Source: Symbiodinium natans
Lineage: Eukaryota > Sar > Dinophyceae > Suessiales > Symbiodiniaceae
Assembly (NCBI GenBank): GCA_905221605.1
Contig: CAJNDS010001224.1
Span: 1,375,556-1,439,555 of the forward strand
Direction of reading: 5' to 3'
DNA length: 64,000 nt
Both the position numbers and the translations under genes were made by a program. The notes beneath the pieces are model-generated. The model searched no databases. It was given only the letters and a program-made list of their open reading frames with translations, and had not been told where the DNA came from. Position 1 is the first letter of the stretch, and the number at the start of each line of letters is the position of its first letter. Below are positions 1 to 8,246 of this stretch, piece after piece.

Positions 1-44
1 GCATCCGGCAGAAACCCATAATAGAAAGCCTAGCATGAGGTTTC

Positions 45-85
45 AGGGTTGGGGGGTTTATAGGGTTTAGGGTTTAGGGTTTATG
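45..85 (+). repeat. Interstitial telomeric tract (TTTAGGG)n
   Basis: Degenerate G-rich telomeric heptamers. Similar short C-rich tracts follow at 474-515 and 672-725. The orientation flips repeatedly within the first kilobase, which excludes a simple chromosome end. Confidence 0.9.
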
Positions 86-315
86 GCATATCCCTCATGT
101 AGTTGATGTTGGATTCGTCTCTGGGTTCTCTTGGCTCCCAACATGGGCACCCCCAAGTTCGAGCACTGTTCGGGGAATTTGGAAGCCTCGAAAGCGGTTT
201 GCTCATACAAGAGCCCTGGCTCAGAAGTCTCTGGTTGTTGATTGGGTCTTCGTGTTGATTGTGAAAGCAGCTTGGAAGCCCCTCAAGCCCACGACAAGGA
301 TGCCAAGAATCATGA

Positions 316-433
316 GCGATACTGGAGCTTGGCACTCAGCTTTCACTTGGCTTGAACACAGAATACATCCCGATAACACCCAGCAGAATCGAGAATGATG
401 TGATCCTCAAAGCAGAAGTCCCGAAGGGATATA
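316..433 (+). CDS. Possible exon or gene remnant, product unknown
   Basis: An open frame runs from after a stop at 313 and contains the stretch YIPITPSRIENDVILKAEVP. Upstream, 78-398 is open in a second frame and a third frame reads HDKDAKNHERYW, so this may be one coding region with frameshifts or a set of exons whose junctions I cannot place. It ends where a TIR-C-like sequence (AAAGAGCTCAATACCCC) begins. No family is recognised. Confidence 0.25.
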
Positions 434-591
434 CCCAAAGAGCTCAATACCCCTTCATTGTGGGGTGGACCTGGAACCCTAAACCCTAAACCCTAAACCC
501 TAAACCCTAAACCCCCTAGCCCAAACGCTGAAATGGTTTAAGAGTTTTCCTGAATTAAGGGATGATTGGAGTGTCGGGGCTTGGGGTTTAG

Positions 592-634
592 GCTGCCGGC
601 GTCGGTGCCCACTGGGGTTGCGCGGGTTGCAGAT
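592..634 (+). CDS. Candidate internal exon, unknown protein
   Basis: Starts directly after a telomere-like TTTAG|G at 590-591 and ends at a good donor GTGAGT (635-640). The frame from 593 reads LPASVPTGVARVAD. It is short, so the frame is uncertain. The preceding 540-590 stretch looks like a TIR-C remnant. It is probably part of the same gene as the next exons. Confidence 0.35.
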
Positions 635-729
635 GTGAGTTGATTTGAGGCTTTCCGTGAAGAGCGCCCTGTTACCCCAAACCCTAAACCCTAGACCCTA
701 AACCCTAAACCCTAAACCCTGAACCCCAG

Positions 730-815
730 CTTTGGACAGCGCGGGTTTGGCTGTGTTTTTGTGAAGGCAGTACGGCAGGCTGTTGCAAAAGATGCGGGGT
801 TTGTTTGGACTTCTG
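730..815 (+). CDS. Internal exon, unknown protein
   Basis: Follows a C-rich telomeric tract ending CCCCAG (728-729), which would serve as polypyrimidine tract plus acceptor. It ends at a consensus donor GTGAGT (816-821). The single open frame from 731 ends VKAVRQAVAKDAGFVWTS and leaves phase 1. The next exon at 959 starts in the matching phase, giving frame continuity across the intron. No family is recognised. Confidence 0.5.
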
Positions 816-958
816 GTGAGTTTTTCTTCTAGGATGCCCAGTAGTCAGTAGTGCCCTTATTCCCTTTTTGGGGGCTCTAGGTTCCCCTATAAACCCCTTT
901 AAGCAAAAAAGGGCACCCTTTTTAATCCTAGGTTACTGGGCAACCTAGTCTTGTTCAG
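816..958 (+). other. Intron containing a TIR-D element
   Basis: A GT-AG interval (GTGAGTTTTTCTTCTAG to CTTGTTCAG) whose centre is a TIR-D element with ends CTAGGATGCCCAGTAG and TTACTGGGCAACCTAG. Exon frames match on both sides, so the element lies inside an intron and not in an exon. Confidence 0.5.
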
Positions 959-1045
959 CTAATAAGGACTTGGAACCTCGCCTGACTGAGTCACGAGGGT
1001 CGACAAGCCTTCGCTGTCCTAAAAGCTCTTTGAGAAAACCCCCGA
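959..1045 (+). CDS. Internal exon, unknown protein
   Basis: Starts after TTGTTCAG and continues the frame of exon 730-815: the split codon is followed by NKDLEPRLTESRGSTSLRC. It runs into the 1046-1163 telomeric tract, and I see no consensus donor before it. The right edge is therefore approximate. Confidence 0.45.
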
Positions 1046-1163
1046 AACCCTAAACCCTAAACCCTAAACCCTAAACCCTAAACCCTAAACCCTAAACCCT
1101 AAACCCTAAACCCTAAACCCTAAACCCTAAACCCTAAACCCTAAACCCTAAACCCTAAACCTA
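1046..1163 (-). repeat. Interstitial telomeric array (CCCTAAA)n, about 17 copies
   Basis: Nearly perfect C-rich heptamers between two candidate exons. The array lies where an intron must be if the flanking exons belong to one gene. Confidence 0.95.
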
Positions 1164-1201
1164 AGCCCTTCGGCTCTTGGAGCGACTTGTTGCTTGCGCA
1201 G

Positions 1202-1292
1202 CAAAGCAGCTCAAGCCAGAAATCAGACTGAAGCGCCCAGGCGCTGACTTTGAGGGGCCTGTGTGTCGATTCGACCCTTCAGCGATTGAAGG
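1202..1292 (+). CDS. Internal exon, unknown protein
   Basis: Acceptor TGCGCAG at 1200-1201. The frame from 1204 (AAG) reads KQLKPEIRLKRPGADFEGPV and then CRFDPSAIE, and runs straight into the G-rich telomeric tract, whose GTTTAGGG at 1293 could act as donor. No stop lies in this frame before the tract. The product is unknown. Confidence 0.5.
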
Positions 1293-1338
1293 GTTTAGGG
1301 TTTAGGGTTTAGGGTTCAGGGTTTAGGGTTTAGGGTTT
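1291..1338 (+). repeat. Telomeric tract between two exons, (TTTAGGG)n
   Basis: Seven G-rich heptamers, one carrying TTCAGGG. Both ends fall on apparent exon edges: GTTTAGGG on the left and TTTAG|GG on the right. This is a model case for a telomeric tract acting as an intron. Confidence 0.9.
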
Positions 1339-1432
1339 GGCGGATGGTCAACAAATCGGCAATGGAACCAGGCCTGGCCTCGGTCCCACGTGCTACAATG
1401 ACCCGAGCCTCAAGACCCTAATTGACCTAAGG
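1334..1432 (+). CDS. Internal exon, unknown protein
   Basis: Begins after the last TTTAG of the preceding telomeric tract and ends at the first GTTTAGGG of the next (1433). The open frame reads GLADGQQIGNGTRPGLGPT then CYNDPSLKTLIDLR. The exon is bounded on both sides by telomeric repeats and by nothing else. The product is unknown. Confidence 0.5.
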
Positions 1433-1507
1433 GTTTAGGGTTTAGGGTTTAGGGTTTAGGGTTTAGGGTAATACCCGAATTACTGACCCTAACGACCTGA
1501 ATAGCCT

Positions 1508-1625
1508 AGATCAACTCCCCAAAGAGCCCAATACCCCTTTGTCAGAATATACCTTACATCATACCAAGGATCCCTCAGTTTAATGTCTCTTCCTTAGCTA
1601 CGGGGTCTGGGGCTCTCCGGGTCAA
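1508..1625. mobile_element. TIR-C element
   Basis: Left end CCCCAAAGAGCCCAATACCCC and right end GGGGCTCTCCGGG form the TIR-C inverted repeat. Short TCAA-like direct repeats flank it. Other TIR-C copies or fragments are near 3338-3525, 10420-10480, 13025-13124, 28217-28394, 29580-29675, 30450-30562, 42336-42455, 58370-58460 and 60730-60905. Confidence 0.6.
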
Positions 1626-1680
1626 ACAAACCTTAACCCTAGACCCTAAACCCTAAACCCTTGGGTTCTTAAGCCCTTAG

Positions 1681-1800
1681 TAGCAATGCGACCCGCTGGG
1701 AATCAGGCAAGAACTGCCAAGCCGGGGATCGGCGAAAGGCGCCCTTCATCGTCCGGAAGAAGCTCCTCGGAGCGTGATTCGTGTCATCCGGAGAGTTCCT
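1681..1800 (+). CDS. Candidate exon, unknown protein
   Basis: Starts after CCCTTAG. Two frames are plausible: SNATRWESGKNCQAGDRRKA ending in a stop at about 1786, and GIRQELPSRGSAKGALHRPE running to the next telomeric tract. I cannot choose between them without a transcript. Confidence 0.3.
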
Positions 1801-1947
1801 AAACCCTAAACCCTGAACCCTAAACCCTAAACCCTAAACCCTGAACCCTGAATTTGGTGCAGCTCTAGTGTCCAGGAGCCTTGAAGGTTCAAGGCTGAAG
1901 TCACCATAATGAGTCTAAGGACGCCATGTCATGTCGAGGACAGGTTT

Positions 1948-2076
1948 ACTACCAACTGCTTGAGAACCTCCCAAAAAACACAAATATTCGTCCTTACAAG
2001 GGTCATATTTATACATTTATGTTTTCTATTTTTTTTTTGGGGGGGGGGGGGGGGGTCTTAAGCAAATAGTAGTTTA
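1948..2076. mobile_element. TIR-E element with internal T and G runs
   Basis: Ends ACTACCAACTGCTTGAGAAC and TCTTAAGCAAATAGTAGT are imperfect inverted repeats. The interior holds a T(10)G(17) run. Other copies are near 14318-14413, 21150-21245, 40080-40125, 46388-46505, 46660-46762, 47145-47275 and 55025-55175. A partial TIR-D element follows at 2077-2147. Confidence 0.65.
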
Positions 2077-2416
2077 GTCCCTTGAAGCCCCTTTGAACCA
2101 AAAAAGGGCACCCTTTTATTACCAGGTTACTCTGGTGTCTAGATGCTACTTACCACGTTTCCTGATCCCCCTAAACCCTAAACCCTAGACCCCAAACCCT
2201 AAACCCAATGAATTGGGGTTCAGGGAATCGCAAGCCCCAATCCTTAAGCCCTTTACCTTAGACACCCCGCCCGAAGCCCTCAAAGCCCTAGCCCCTAAAC
2301 CCCCCAAAAGAATTGCAAAGGCGCTCCTGTTGGTCTTTCATGGGCGCTTTGGGGTTTGGATTTAGGGGGTTTATAGGAATGAGGAGTTTTTTGGTTTTTG
2401 GAGTTTTGGAGTTTAG

Positions 2417-2516
2417 AGCTCCAGCCCTTGCGAGCCAAGGTTTCCGGAGATGTGCAAGGGCATCCCGGAGGATGCATGAAGACACCGGCACGACCACGTG
2501 TCTGTGTGGCTGCACG
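2417..2516 (+). CDS. Internal exon, unknown protein
   Basis: Acceptor GAGTTTAG at 2415-2416 and donor GTAATG at 2517. The open frame reads LQPLRAKVSGDVQGHPGGCM then KTPARPRVCVAA. Overlapping antisense frames are also open, which lowers confidence. The product is not recognised. Confidence 0.35.
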
Positions 2517-2799
2517 GTAATGTAGACCCCTGGACATGTGACCCTAAACCCTAAGCCCTAAACCCTGAACCCTAAACCTTCTTGCACCAAAAATCTGTGT
2601 CAAATATTTAGCCCGAAACCTAAACCCACAAGAGCTCCTTAATAGCCGCTCCCACTCCCCTACTTGGAAGCTCTTCTGATTTGATACGTCTGCCTAGTAT
2701 CCTCTAATCCCCACTTGAAAAATCCCCATAACCCAACTTTCTCTTACTTACTAAGTTCAAGTATCTGGCGGAAGCCCTAAACACGAAACCCCACACCCT

Positions 2800-2859
2800 G
2801 TGATCCTTGGGCCGATATGTGATGATCTCGATCTGAAGAGCCAGAATTTCAAACTCTAG
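2800..2859 (+). CDS. Candidate terminal exon
   Basis: The open frame VILGPICDDLDLKSQNFKL ends in TAG at 2857. The left edge is not fixed. The 2520-2800 stretch upstream holds telomeric heptamers and AT-rich sequence in which I see no gene. Confidence 0.3.
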   Translation: MILGPICDDLDLKSQNFKL

Positions 2860-3001
2860 GCCTGAAGCCTTGCATCTCCTTGGGGGGCCTGTAGGTTGCA
2901 ATTAAGGTTTGGGGTTTAGGGTTTAGGGTTGAGGTTTTAGGGTTTAGGGTTTAGGGTTTTTGCTACCAAGGTTTGGGGGAACAGGGCCCTGTTAGTTTCA
3001 G

Positions 3002-3093
3002 GGGCATGGGCGCTGGACCCTCCCGGGCGCAAGAGTTGGGACGCTGGGCTTCGGGCACAAGCAGGAAGCCCCCTTGGGGCGACAGTGCTTTCG
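3002..3093 (+). CDS. Internal exon, unknown protein
   Basis: Acceptor GTTTCAG at 3000-3001. The frame from 3003 reads GMGAGPSRAQELGRWASGTS then RKPPWGDSAF and stops being open after 3093. It joins in frame to 3125-3300 if a 31-bp intron (3094-3124) is removed. Confidence 0.45.
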
Positions 3094-3124
3094 GTGATGG
3101 GGAACCCTAAACCCTTTTTCGCAG
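3094..3124 (+). other. Possible 31-bp intron containing CCCTAAACCC
   Basis: Begins GTGATG and ends TTTTTCGCAG, with CCCTAAACCC in its centre. Splicing it keeps one open frame across both exons. It is much shorter than the other introns here, so it could instead be exon sequence carrying a telomeric seed and a frameshift. Confidence 0.35.
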
Positions 3125-3300
3125 GGCAGGCCGTGCCTTCTGCTTTCCGACGCGGAGCTTGCGCCCAACGACGGGAAAAAAGAATACAAGAAAGCCATGC
3201 AAGGCGTCTCAAGAGCTTGAAAGGGGATGTAGGATCCAGGGGTGTCGTTTTCATGTGGGGTGTAGGGTTGAATCCTTGGATTCCAGCGCATCTCGGGAGT
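3125..3300 (+). CDS. Internal exon, basic unknown protein
   Basis: A 176-bp open frame with a perfect consensus donor GTAAGT at 3301. It reads QAVPSAFRRGACAQRREKRI, then a basic stretch, and ends MWGVGLNPWIPAHLGS. The first half is rich in Arg and Lys. It continues the frame of exon 3002-3093. The function is unknown. Confidence 0.5.
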
Positions 3301-3337
3301 GTAAGTGCGGAAGCCTGTGAAGCGCCGTGAAGTGTCT

Positions 3338-3525
3338 TCAGGGTGATTCCAGGGACTCCAGTACCCCTTAATTGAGGAACATTCCTTGAAATGTATGAGG
3401 CTTCCTTCATATGGTTTAAGGAGTATTCCTTAATTCCTTTCATAAAATATCAGCAGCTTCCTTCATATGGTTTAAGGGGTATTCCGCAGTATGCCTTAAT
3501 TCAAGGGTATTGGAGTCATTGGGAA
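3338..3525. mobile_element. TIR-C element pair
   Basis: CCAGGGACTCCAGTACCCC on the left pairs with GGGTATTGGAGTCATTGG on the right. Internal TTTAAGGAGTATTCC palindromes are typical of TIR-C. It directly precedes the exon beginning at 3527. Confidence 0.55.
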
Positions 3526-3526
3526 G

Positions 3527-3596
3527 GCTGCACCGCACGCTTTACCAGGCCTGCCTTCTTGACTGTGGAAGAAATAAGCCTTCTTCGGGGTTTAAG
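3527..3596 (+). CDS. Candidate exon, unknown protein
   Basis: Starts at the edge of the TIR-C element after GGGAAG. The frame GCTARFTRPAFLTVEEISLL runs to GTTGAG. It is followed by a TIR-A element at 3613. Confidence 0.35.
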
Positions 3597-3612
3597 GTTG
3601 AGGGTTAGGGTG

Positions 3613-3712
3613 TGGGATGTTCCCCCCCCCCCCCCCCATATACTAACAGTCCTAAATAGGGATTTTTGTACCCCCTGGTACAATCACAGTGAAGGACTGT
3701 TAGTATAGCGGC
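3613..3712. mobile_element. TIR-A element
   Basis: The TIR-A family has ends TTGGGATGTTCCCC and GGGGAACATCCCAA and inner arms ACTAACAGTCCTTAATAGGG and its complement. This copy has an expanded C(17) run and a decayed right end. Other copies or pieces are at 12656-12765, 21755-21852, 23770-23834, 27258-27360, 40537-40640, 60657-60735 and 62009-62106. Confidence 0.7.
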
Positions 3713-3863
3713 AAAACTCTAAGTTAAGGTTGTCATTTCTTAGGGTGCCTATTCAAACCCGCGAGAATTGGCAAGCGATCGAGCACGAGTCTCCATTTTT
3801 CTTCCGCCCCTAGCCCTGAACACTAAACCCTGAACCCTAAACCCTAAACCCTAAACCCTAGCT

Positions 3864-3998
3864 ATGCATAGTTTGAGAACGCTGTCGGCTGCCGCCAGTC
3901 TCTCGAAGGGTGTTGTGTCACTCCAACCGCTCTCTTTGCAGGGGTCCCTTCAAACACATGGCTTGGAGGCTGTTAATTGTCCCAGACGTACTGAATAG
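3864..3998 (+). CDS. Small ORF or first exon, overlapping the next exon
   Basis: An ATG-initiated frame of 44 codons beginning MHSLRTLSAAASLSKGVVSL, with a stop TAG at 3996. An internal GTGTTG...TTTGCAG (32 bp) could be a tiny intron leading into the exon listed next. The two readings are alternatives. Confidence 0.25.
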   Translation: MHSLRTLSAAASLSKGVVSLQPLSLQGSLQTHGLEAVNCPRRTE

Positions 3999-4142
3999 TA
4001 GAAATGAAACACAGTACAGCATTGCATCTCATACTGCAGCGGAGTCCAGCAGAGACGTAGCAGCAGCTGGGCAAGACATGCCGCGACCAAGATTCGAACG
4101 CTGGCTCGCCCTCGCCAGCGCCTGCGCGCTCTCCTTAAACAC
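3943..4142 (+). CDS. Exon, unknown protein
   Basis: Strong acceptor CGCTCTCTTTGCAG at 3941-3942. The open frame includes MAWRLLIVPDVLNSRNETQY and MPRPRFERWLALASACAL and runs to the TIR-D element at about 4143. The TTCGAA within it looks like a tRNA T-loop but is explained by this reading frame. Confidence 0.4.
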
Positions 4143-4240
4143 TAGGACCCAGAGTCCTAGAGTAAGCCCTTATTCTTTTCTTTAGGGTTTAGGTTCCTTA
4201 CAAGCCCCTTTAAAACCAACAAGGGCACCCAAACGCAATA
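4143..4240. mobile_element. TIR-D element
   Basis: CTAGGACCCAGAGTCCTAGAG start, then TTATTC...TTTAGGTTCC...AAGCCCCTTTAAA...AAGGGCACCC, the shared TIR-D core. Other copies or pieces are at 826-950, 6080-6150, 19370-19468, 24995-25095, 36340-36445, 39820-39985, 45740-45832 and 62685-62815. Confidence 0.6.
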
Positions 4241-4508
4241 GGTTGCGGTTCAGGGTGCAGGGTTTGGGGTTCGGGGTTTAGGGTTTAGGGCCTCTGGACT
4301 CTGCAACAAGAACTGCTTGGCGTCTAGGGTTTCCATTTGCACCCCTTTTTCCTTCAACAGCAGCCCTTGGGTTTAGGGAGCCGTTTTAAGGACCTGCGAC
4401 CTTAGGGGTACGAGCCTAAACCCTAAACCCTAAACCCTCTAAACCCTCTAAACCCTCTAAACCCTATAAACCCTAAACCCTAAACCCTTTTGGAAGCCAG
4501 GACCTGCG

Positions 4509-4597
4509 CTCCCCTGGAGCTCGCGGCGATTTCAGGCGGGATCTGCTTCGTTTTTCCGGGAGCAACGTCATGAAGGAAATCACCTTTTCCCCATGAC
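4509..4597 (+). CDS. Candidate exon, unknown protein
   Basis: Follows GGAAGCCAG; the open frame PALPWSSRRFQAGSASFFRE continues to HLFP. It is short and the product is unknown. Confidence 0.25.
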
Positions 4598-4774
4598 GTA
4601 GTAGTCAATATGGTTGAAGAAGTGTTCCTACATGAAGCTATGTTGCGAAGGGCTCATGAGGACGGTTTCCTGGAACCCGTGTTCTTTTTTGTTGTGGGTG
4701 CTTTTTTTCGCTGTGGGTGTTTTCTTCAAGGGGCCGCCCCGGTGAGTGAGTGACCTGGCACGTGTCGCCCCCGC

Positions 4775-4960
4775 ACCCGCAGCAAAAAAACGCGCCCCCG
4801 CCCCCGCAGAAAAAGAAAAAAAAAAACGCGCCCCCGCACCCGCAGCAAAAAAAAAAAACGCGCCCCCCCCCATCCCCCCCCCTTCCTCCCCACCCCCCAG
4901 GTCATTTGTTTTGCAATTTCCTCCCCAACCCCGCCCCCAACGCCCCCCCCTCCTTTACAC
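4775..4960. repeat. C-rich and A-rich low-complexity DNA
   Basis: Repeated CCCGCACCCGCAGCAAAAAAACGCG units and long C runs. The long ORFs here are compositional artefacts and I do not call a gene. Confidence 0.8.
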
Positions 4961-4974
4961 TGTGCAAGCGTTTT

Positions 4975-5310
4975 CAAAGCACTGAATCCTTCCCAAGGCC
5001 ATCATGCGAGCATTGTGTTTGCAAACGGTGGAGGGAGGGCTGCACTCCGCCCGACCCCCCCTCTTTAAAACCGTGCCAGCTCGCTTCTCAGCATATGAAT
5101 CCTGTCCAAGCCTATCATGCGAGCATTGGGTTTGCGAATGGGGGGCCCCCGCTTCTTAAGCCATGCCAGCTTGCTTCAAATCAAATGAATCGTTTCCGAA
5201 CCCATCATGAGAGCATTCCCCCCCCGCTTGAAAGGCACACTTGCTTCAATCACACGAATCCCTTCCAAACCAATGATGTGAGGATTGTGTTTTCAAATGC
5301 GGCGGTCTGC
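4975..5310. repeat. Degenerate tandem repeat, about 85-110 bp, 4 copies
   Basis: Units share GAATCCTTCCAA, CATCATGCGAGCATTG, TTGCAAACGG and GCCAGCTTGCTTC. The copies are diverged and vary in length. The next 300 bases (5310-5620) are AT-rich with no gene I can support. Confidence 0.6.
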
Positions 5311-5973
5311 GCAGCCCCCAACCCCCCTGAAAAAAAAGGGAATATATGCTTGCTTTCCTACGAAAATTCAGACCTTAGAGTGGAAGTTGAATTTTCCGTT
5401 TAAAAACAGAGATATAAACGTCTTCTTAGTAAAGAATCGAGAAAACAGAGCTTGTGTTATGAGACATGAACAAAAACACTTGTTGTCTACGAGTCACAGA
5501 TAGGGATAATGCATGTACTCTTATGACAATACAGAGAATTAGCTTTTCATGTATTCCTCTCTCATGTCTTCCTCGTGAAATAAAGAGAAGAAGGGTTGAA
5601 AATTGAGAGGGTCTGGTGAGGCCTATCCAGTTTGAGTTTAGGGACAGGACAGGACAGGTCCTGTTCCCGGTTGGTTGAAACCTTCGTAAAGGAGCTTTTT
5701 CCTACAAGGATCGTGAGCAGGCCTATGCTGGAGAGAACTGTGTGGCTGTGCGTGGCTTGTAGATACCCTCAGACATCCATTTTGGGGACCCCATTTGGAT
5801 ATGGCCATGTAAACGTGCACTGGGGGCCCGCGACATAGACACTCATGAACCCGAAGCCCTAAAGCCTGTAAACTTGAAGAAACAAGCCCTCAGGCAGGCC
5901 AATCCTTTAAACCCGTATGGACCACCCTGCTGCTAGTAAACAGAGTAGGCCTTTTTGTCCCCCCTTTTTTGGG

Positions 5974-6052
5974 GGTTTAGGGTTTAGGGTTTAGGGTTTA
6001 GGGTTTAGGGTTTAGGGTTTAGGGTTTAGGGTTTAGGGTTTAAGTTTAGGGT
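5974..6052 (+). repeat. Interstitial telomeric array (TTTAGGG)n, about 11 copies
   Basis: Near-perfect G-rich heptamers, ending in a degraded TTTAAGTTTAGGG. Confidence 0.95.
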
Positions 6053-6158
6053 GGAACCCGCCAAAGCTCGCGGGGTCAAAACACAGTTCCCTTCGGAGCA
6101 AATAGGGGCACCCTTGTTTATTCTCCGAGGCTACTCTGTGGGTCCAAGACTCGATTGT

Positions 6159-6313
6159 CTAAGGGTAGATACATGGTCCCTGAATATGGTCCCTTACCTT
6201 CTTTAAAGGGTTCGGAAGTATGGGCCCCTAGGATGTTGTGGGGTATAGAAGGGGTGCATAAGGGCTCCCCTCTTCAGGGGCCCATATTCAGGGACCATGT
6301 ATCTACCCTTAGA
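6159..6313. mobile_element. TIR-I element with near-perfect 35-bp inverted repeats
   Basis: Starts CTAAGGGTAGATACATGGTC and ends with the reverse complement, GACCATGTATCTACCCTTAG. The arms also share the CCCTGAATATGG inner part. This is the best-preserved TIR pair in the window and probably a recent insertion. Only one copy is seen here. Confidence 0.8.
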
Positions 6314-6369
6314 TTCGCCTTAAGACCACATGAATTCCTTCAAGGCCCTTGCGAACCCTAAACGCTAAA

Positions 6370-6526
6370 CCCCTTGCCAACCTCGGAGGACCGCGCACTC
6401 CCTCGCGACCGCTGCCAAAAAGTGGCTACTGGGAGGCCCGGCAGGAGGTGAAAGGCACCCGCTTCATCGCCTTTCTCGGGCCCTGCGTGGCTGAAGCCTC
6501 CACCATTGGAGCTCCTTTCTGCTGGG
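6370..6526 (+). CDS. Internal exon, unknown protein
   Basis: The open frame includes SGYWEARQEVKGTRFIAFLG then PCVAEASTIGAPFCW and ends before GTATAG (6527). The frame also reads backwards through AACCCTAAACGCTAAACCCC, so the left edge may itself lie in telomere-like sequence. No family is recognised. Confidence 0.45.
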
Positions 6527-6639
6527 GTATAGTAACTAGGGGGTCGGTTATAGTATACCTTAAACCCTACACCTACATCCTAAGCCCTAAGCCCTAACGG
6601 GGTACTTCATCCCGTAGCCTCATTAGGTAGACCGGGCTT

Positions 6640-6749
6640 CGGCGCTGGAGTTTCGCCGCCGAGTTGCGGATCCTCGGGCGCACCACAACTGTTGGGCTGG
6701 AGTGGATCTGAATGGGGTTGCCCTTGGCCAAAGTGGCTGGGTCCCGTTG
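6640..6749 (+). CDS. Candidate exon, frame ambiguous
   Basis: All three + frames are open over most of this stretch. The one ending CWAGVDLNGVALGQSGWVPL stops exactly at GTTTAGGG (6750). The ambiguity is typical of this GC-rich DNA. Confidence 0.3.
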
Positions 6750-6756
6750 GTTTAGG

Positions 6757-6822
6757 GTTAAGGTTTTAGGGTTTAGGGTTTAGGGTTTAGGGTTTAGGGT
6801 TTAGGGTTTAGGGTTTAGGGTT
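6757..6822 (+). repeat. Interstitial telomeric array (TTTAGGG)n
   Basis: About nine heptamers between the candidate exons ending at 6749 and beginning near 6820. Confidence 0.95.
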
Positions 6823-6877
6823 GGAATGCCGAATTCTACCAGCACACCTGTGAACAACTGCAACTGCAGGAAGAAGG
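6819..6877 (+). CDS. Internal exon, unknown protein
   Basis: Starts after telomeric TTTAG|GG and ends at the donor GTAAGC (6878). The frame from 6825 reads NAEFYQHTCEQLQLQEE and leaves phase 2. Confidence 0.45.
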
Positions 6878-6996
6878 GTAAGCTTACGAACTCCGGACAT
6901 CATGGGGATAAGATGGTAGACAATTTCTAGTCCTGGTCTTGCGGATCTACTTCAGCTTTTGTTGAACTAGCTTCATTCGCATTACCCAAAGCCCAG

Positions 6997-7108
6997 GTGA
7001 TGATGGAGAGCCTTCCGGAACTGCAGGCATGCCAATGCGCAGAGTGCTGGAGTCTGCAGATGTAAGAGGGGTGGTGGTGGTTGTCACCAAGTATCTCGCC
7101 CAGCACCT
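6997..7108 (+). CDS. Internal exon, unknown protein
   Basis: Acceptor GCCCAG at 6995-6996 and donor GTGAGC at 7109. The frame from 6999 reads DDGEPSGTAGMPMRRVLESA then DVRGVVVVVTKYLAQH. A competing frame in the same place would use a GTAAGA donor at 7062. No family is recognised, although the VVVVVTKYL stretch is a plausible buried beta strand. Confidence 0.45.
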
Positions 7109-8184
7109 GTGAGCCCAAACCCTAAAGCCTAAACCCTAAACCCTAACCCGAAACCCTGGAAAACATCCTCACTTTGCGGAAGACGCCTTCACCCTCACAT
7201 CGAAACCCTTCCTCTGGTCGCAGGTCTGTCCATAATACTTCAAACCCTAAACCTAAATCCTAAACGCAAGTGGGATTCCACCGGGCCCTGAGCGAAACCC
7301 CCCCCCCCGCCCTCAAAAAAAGAAAAAACAACTAGAGCAGCCCCACGTCCTAAGCTCATAGGCTCCCCCCTACGACCCCCGCCCCCCCCGCTACTATACC
7401 TCCCCGCCTCTCCCCTCCCTCCCCCAGGTTCCCCCAAAGGCTGTTGAAGGATAGTAAAGTTCAGCTCATGTTATTTGAGGGGGGAACCTTAGGGGGGTAG
7501 TAGGGGCACCCATGATGAGCCCTAAGCCCTAAACCCCATAGAGCTTTCCGACAACTTCAACCTTTGGGCATCTTCCACACCTTCCCTAGGGTTTAGGGTT
7601 TAGGGTTCAGGGTTCAGAGTTTAGGGTTTAGGGTTTTGAAAACAGGGTTTGAGTTCTTAGGGTTTACGGCTTCGTAGTCTCAAGGACTACCTGGTACCCC
7701 TAAGGTGGGTTGCTGGGAACCCTTTATGAAAGACCCCTAGGGGAATATAAGGGCCATGTTGGGGAAAAAAGGGAAACCTCAAGGGGCACAACCTTCGGGG
7801 TACGAGCCTCCATCCCCAGATAGTCAGCCCCATTCTAGGGAACGTTCTCTCTCGTTTCGTTCGGGCCTTCATGTGATGTTCAAAACAAAGGGTAGGTTGG
7901 CACGTTTCCTACGTGTCCTTAAATAGGGATGAACCAAAAAGAACCCAATTCTAATCCTGCCCTATTACGGACTGTTAGTATAAGGGGTAACATCCCAAAC
8001 TAGGGCATGTCGGAGTATACCTGCATCTAGCCCCTGAACATCGCTTTCTGGAAGATTTGGGGTCTAGGGTTTAGGCCCGCAAAGAACTGTTTTTTTAAAG
8101 GGTAGGGTTCACGGGCTGCATGCAGAAACCCGAGGCCTAGAACACCCTGAACTTTAAACCCTAAGCCCTAAAACCCCAAACAGG

Positions 8185-8246
8185 ATGCTTGGAGTGTATA
8201 ATGGACGATTGGAGACTTGGGGTTCCTTTTGGTTCTTTCCCGGCTG
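8185..8246 (+). CDS. Exon of the 8.2-9.2 kb gene, unknown protein
   Basis: Preceded by CCCCAAACAG, a C-rich telomere-like tract ending in AG. The frame MLGVYNGRLETWGSFWFFPG runs to the edge of a TIR-B element at 8247. The junction to the next exon is not resolved in phase. Confidence 0.4.

Noticed and set aside
1046-1163. CRISPR-like array
   Set aside because: The units are contiguous heptamers with no spacers; nothing in the window has repeat-spacer structure.
3700-3785. tRNA-Asp-like segment with a GTC loop
   Set aside because: Anticodon and T stems have several mismatches, and the left part is the end of a TIR-A element.
4080-4145. tRNA-like T-arm (TTCGAA) on either strand
   Set aside because: The T-stem does not pair (CAGCG against CTTGG) and no acceptor stem or anticodon arm fits; an open frame explains the sequence.
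4746-5403. 217-codon and overlapping ORFs
   Set aside because: Composed of C/A-rich simple repeats; open in several frames and on both strands.
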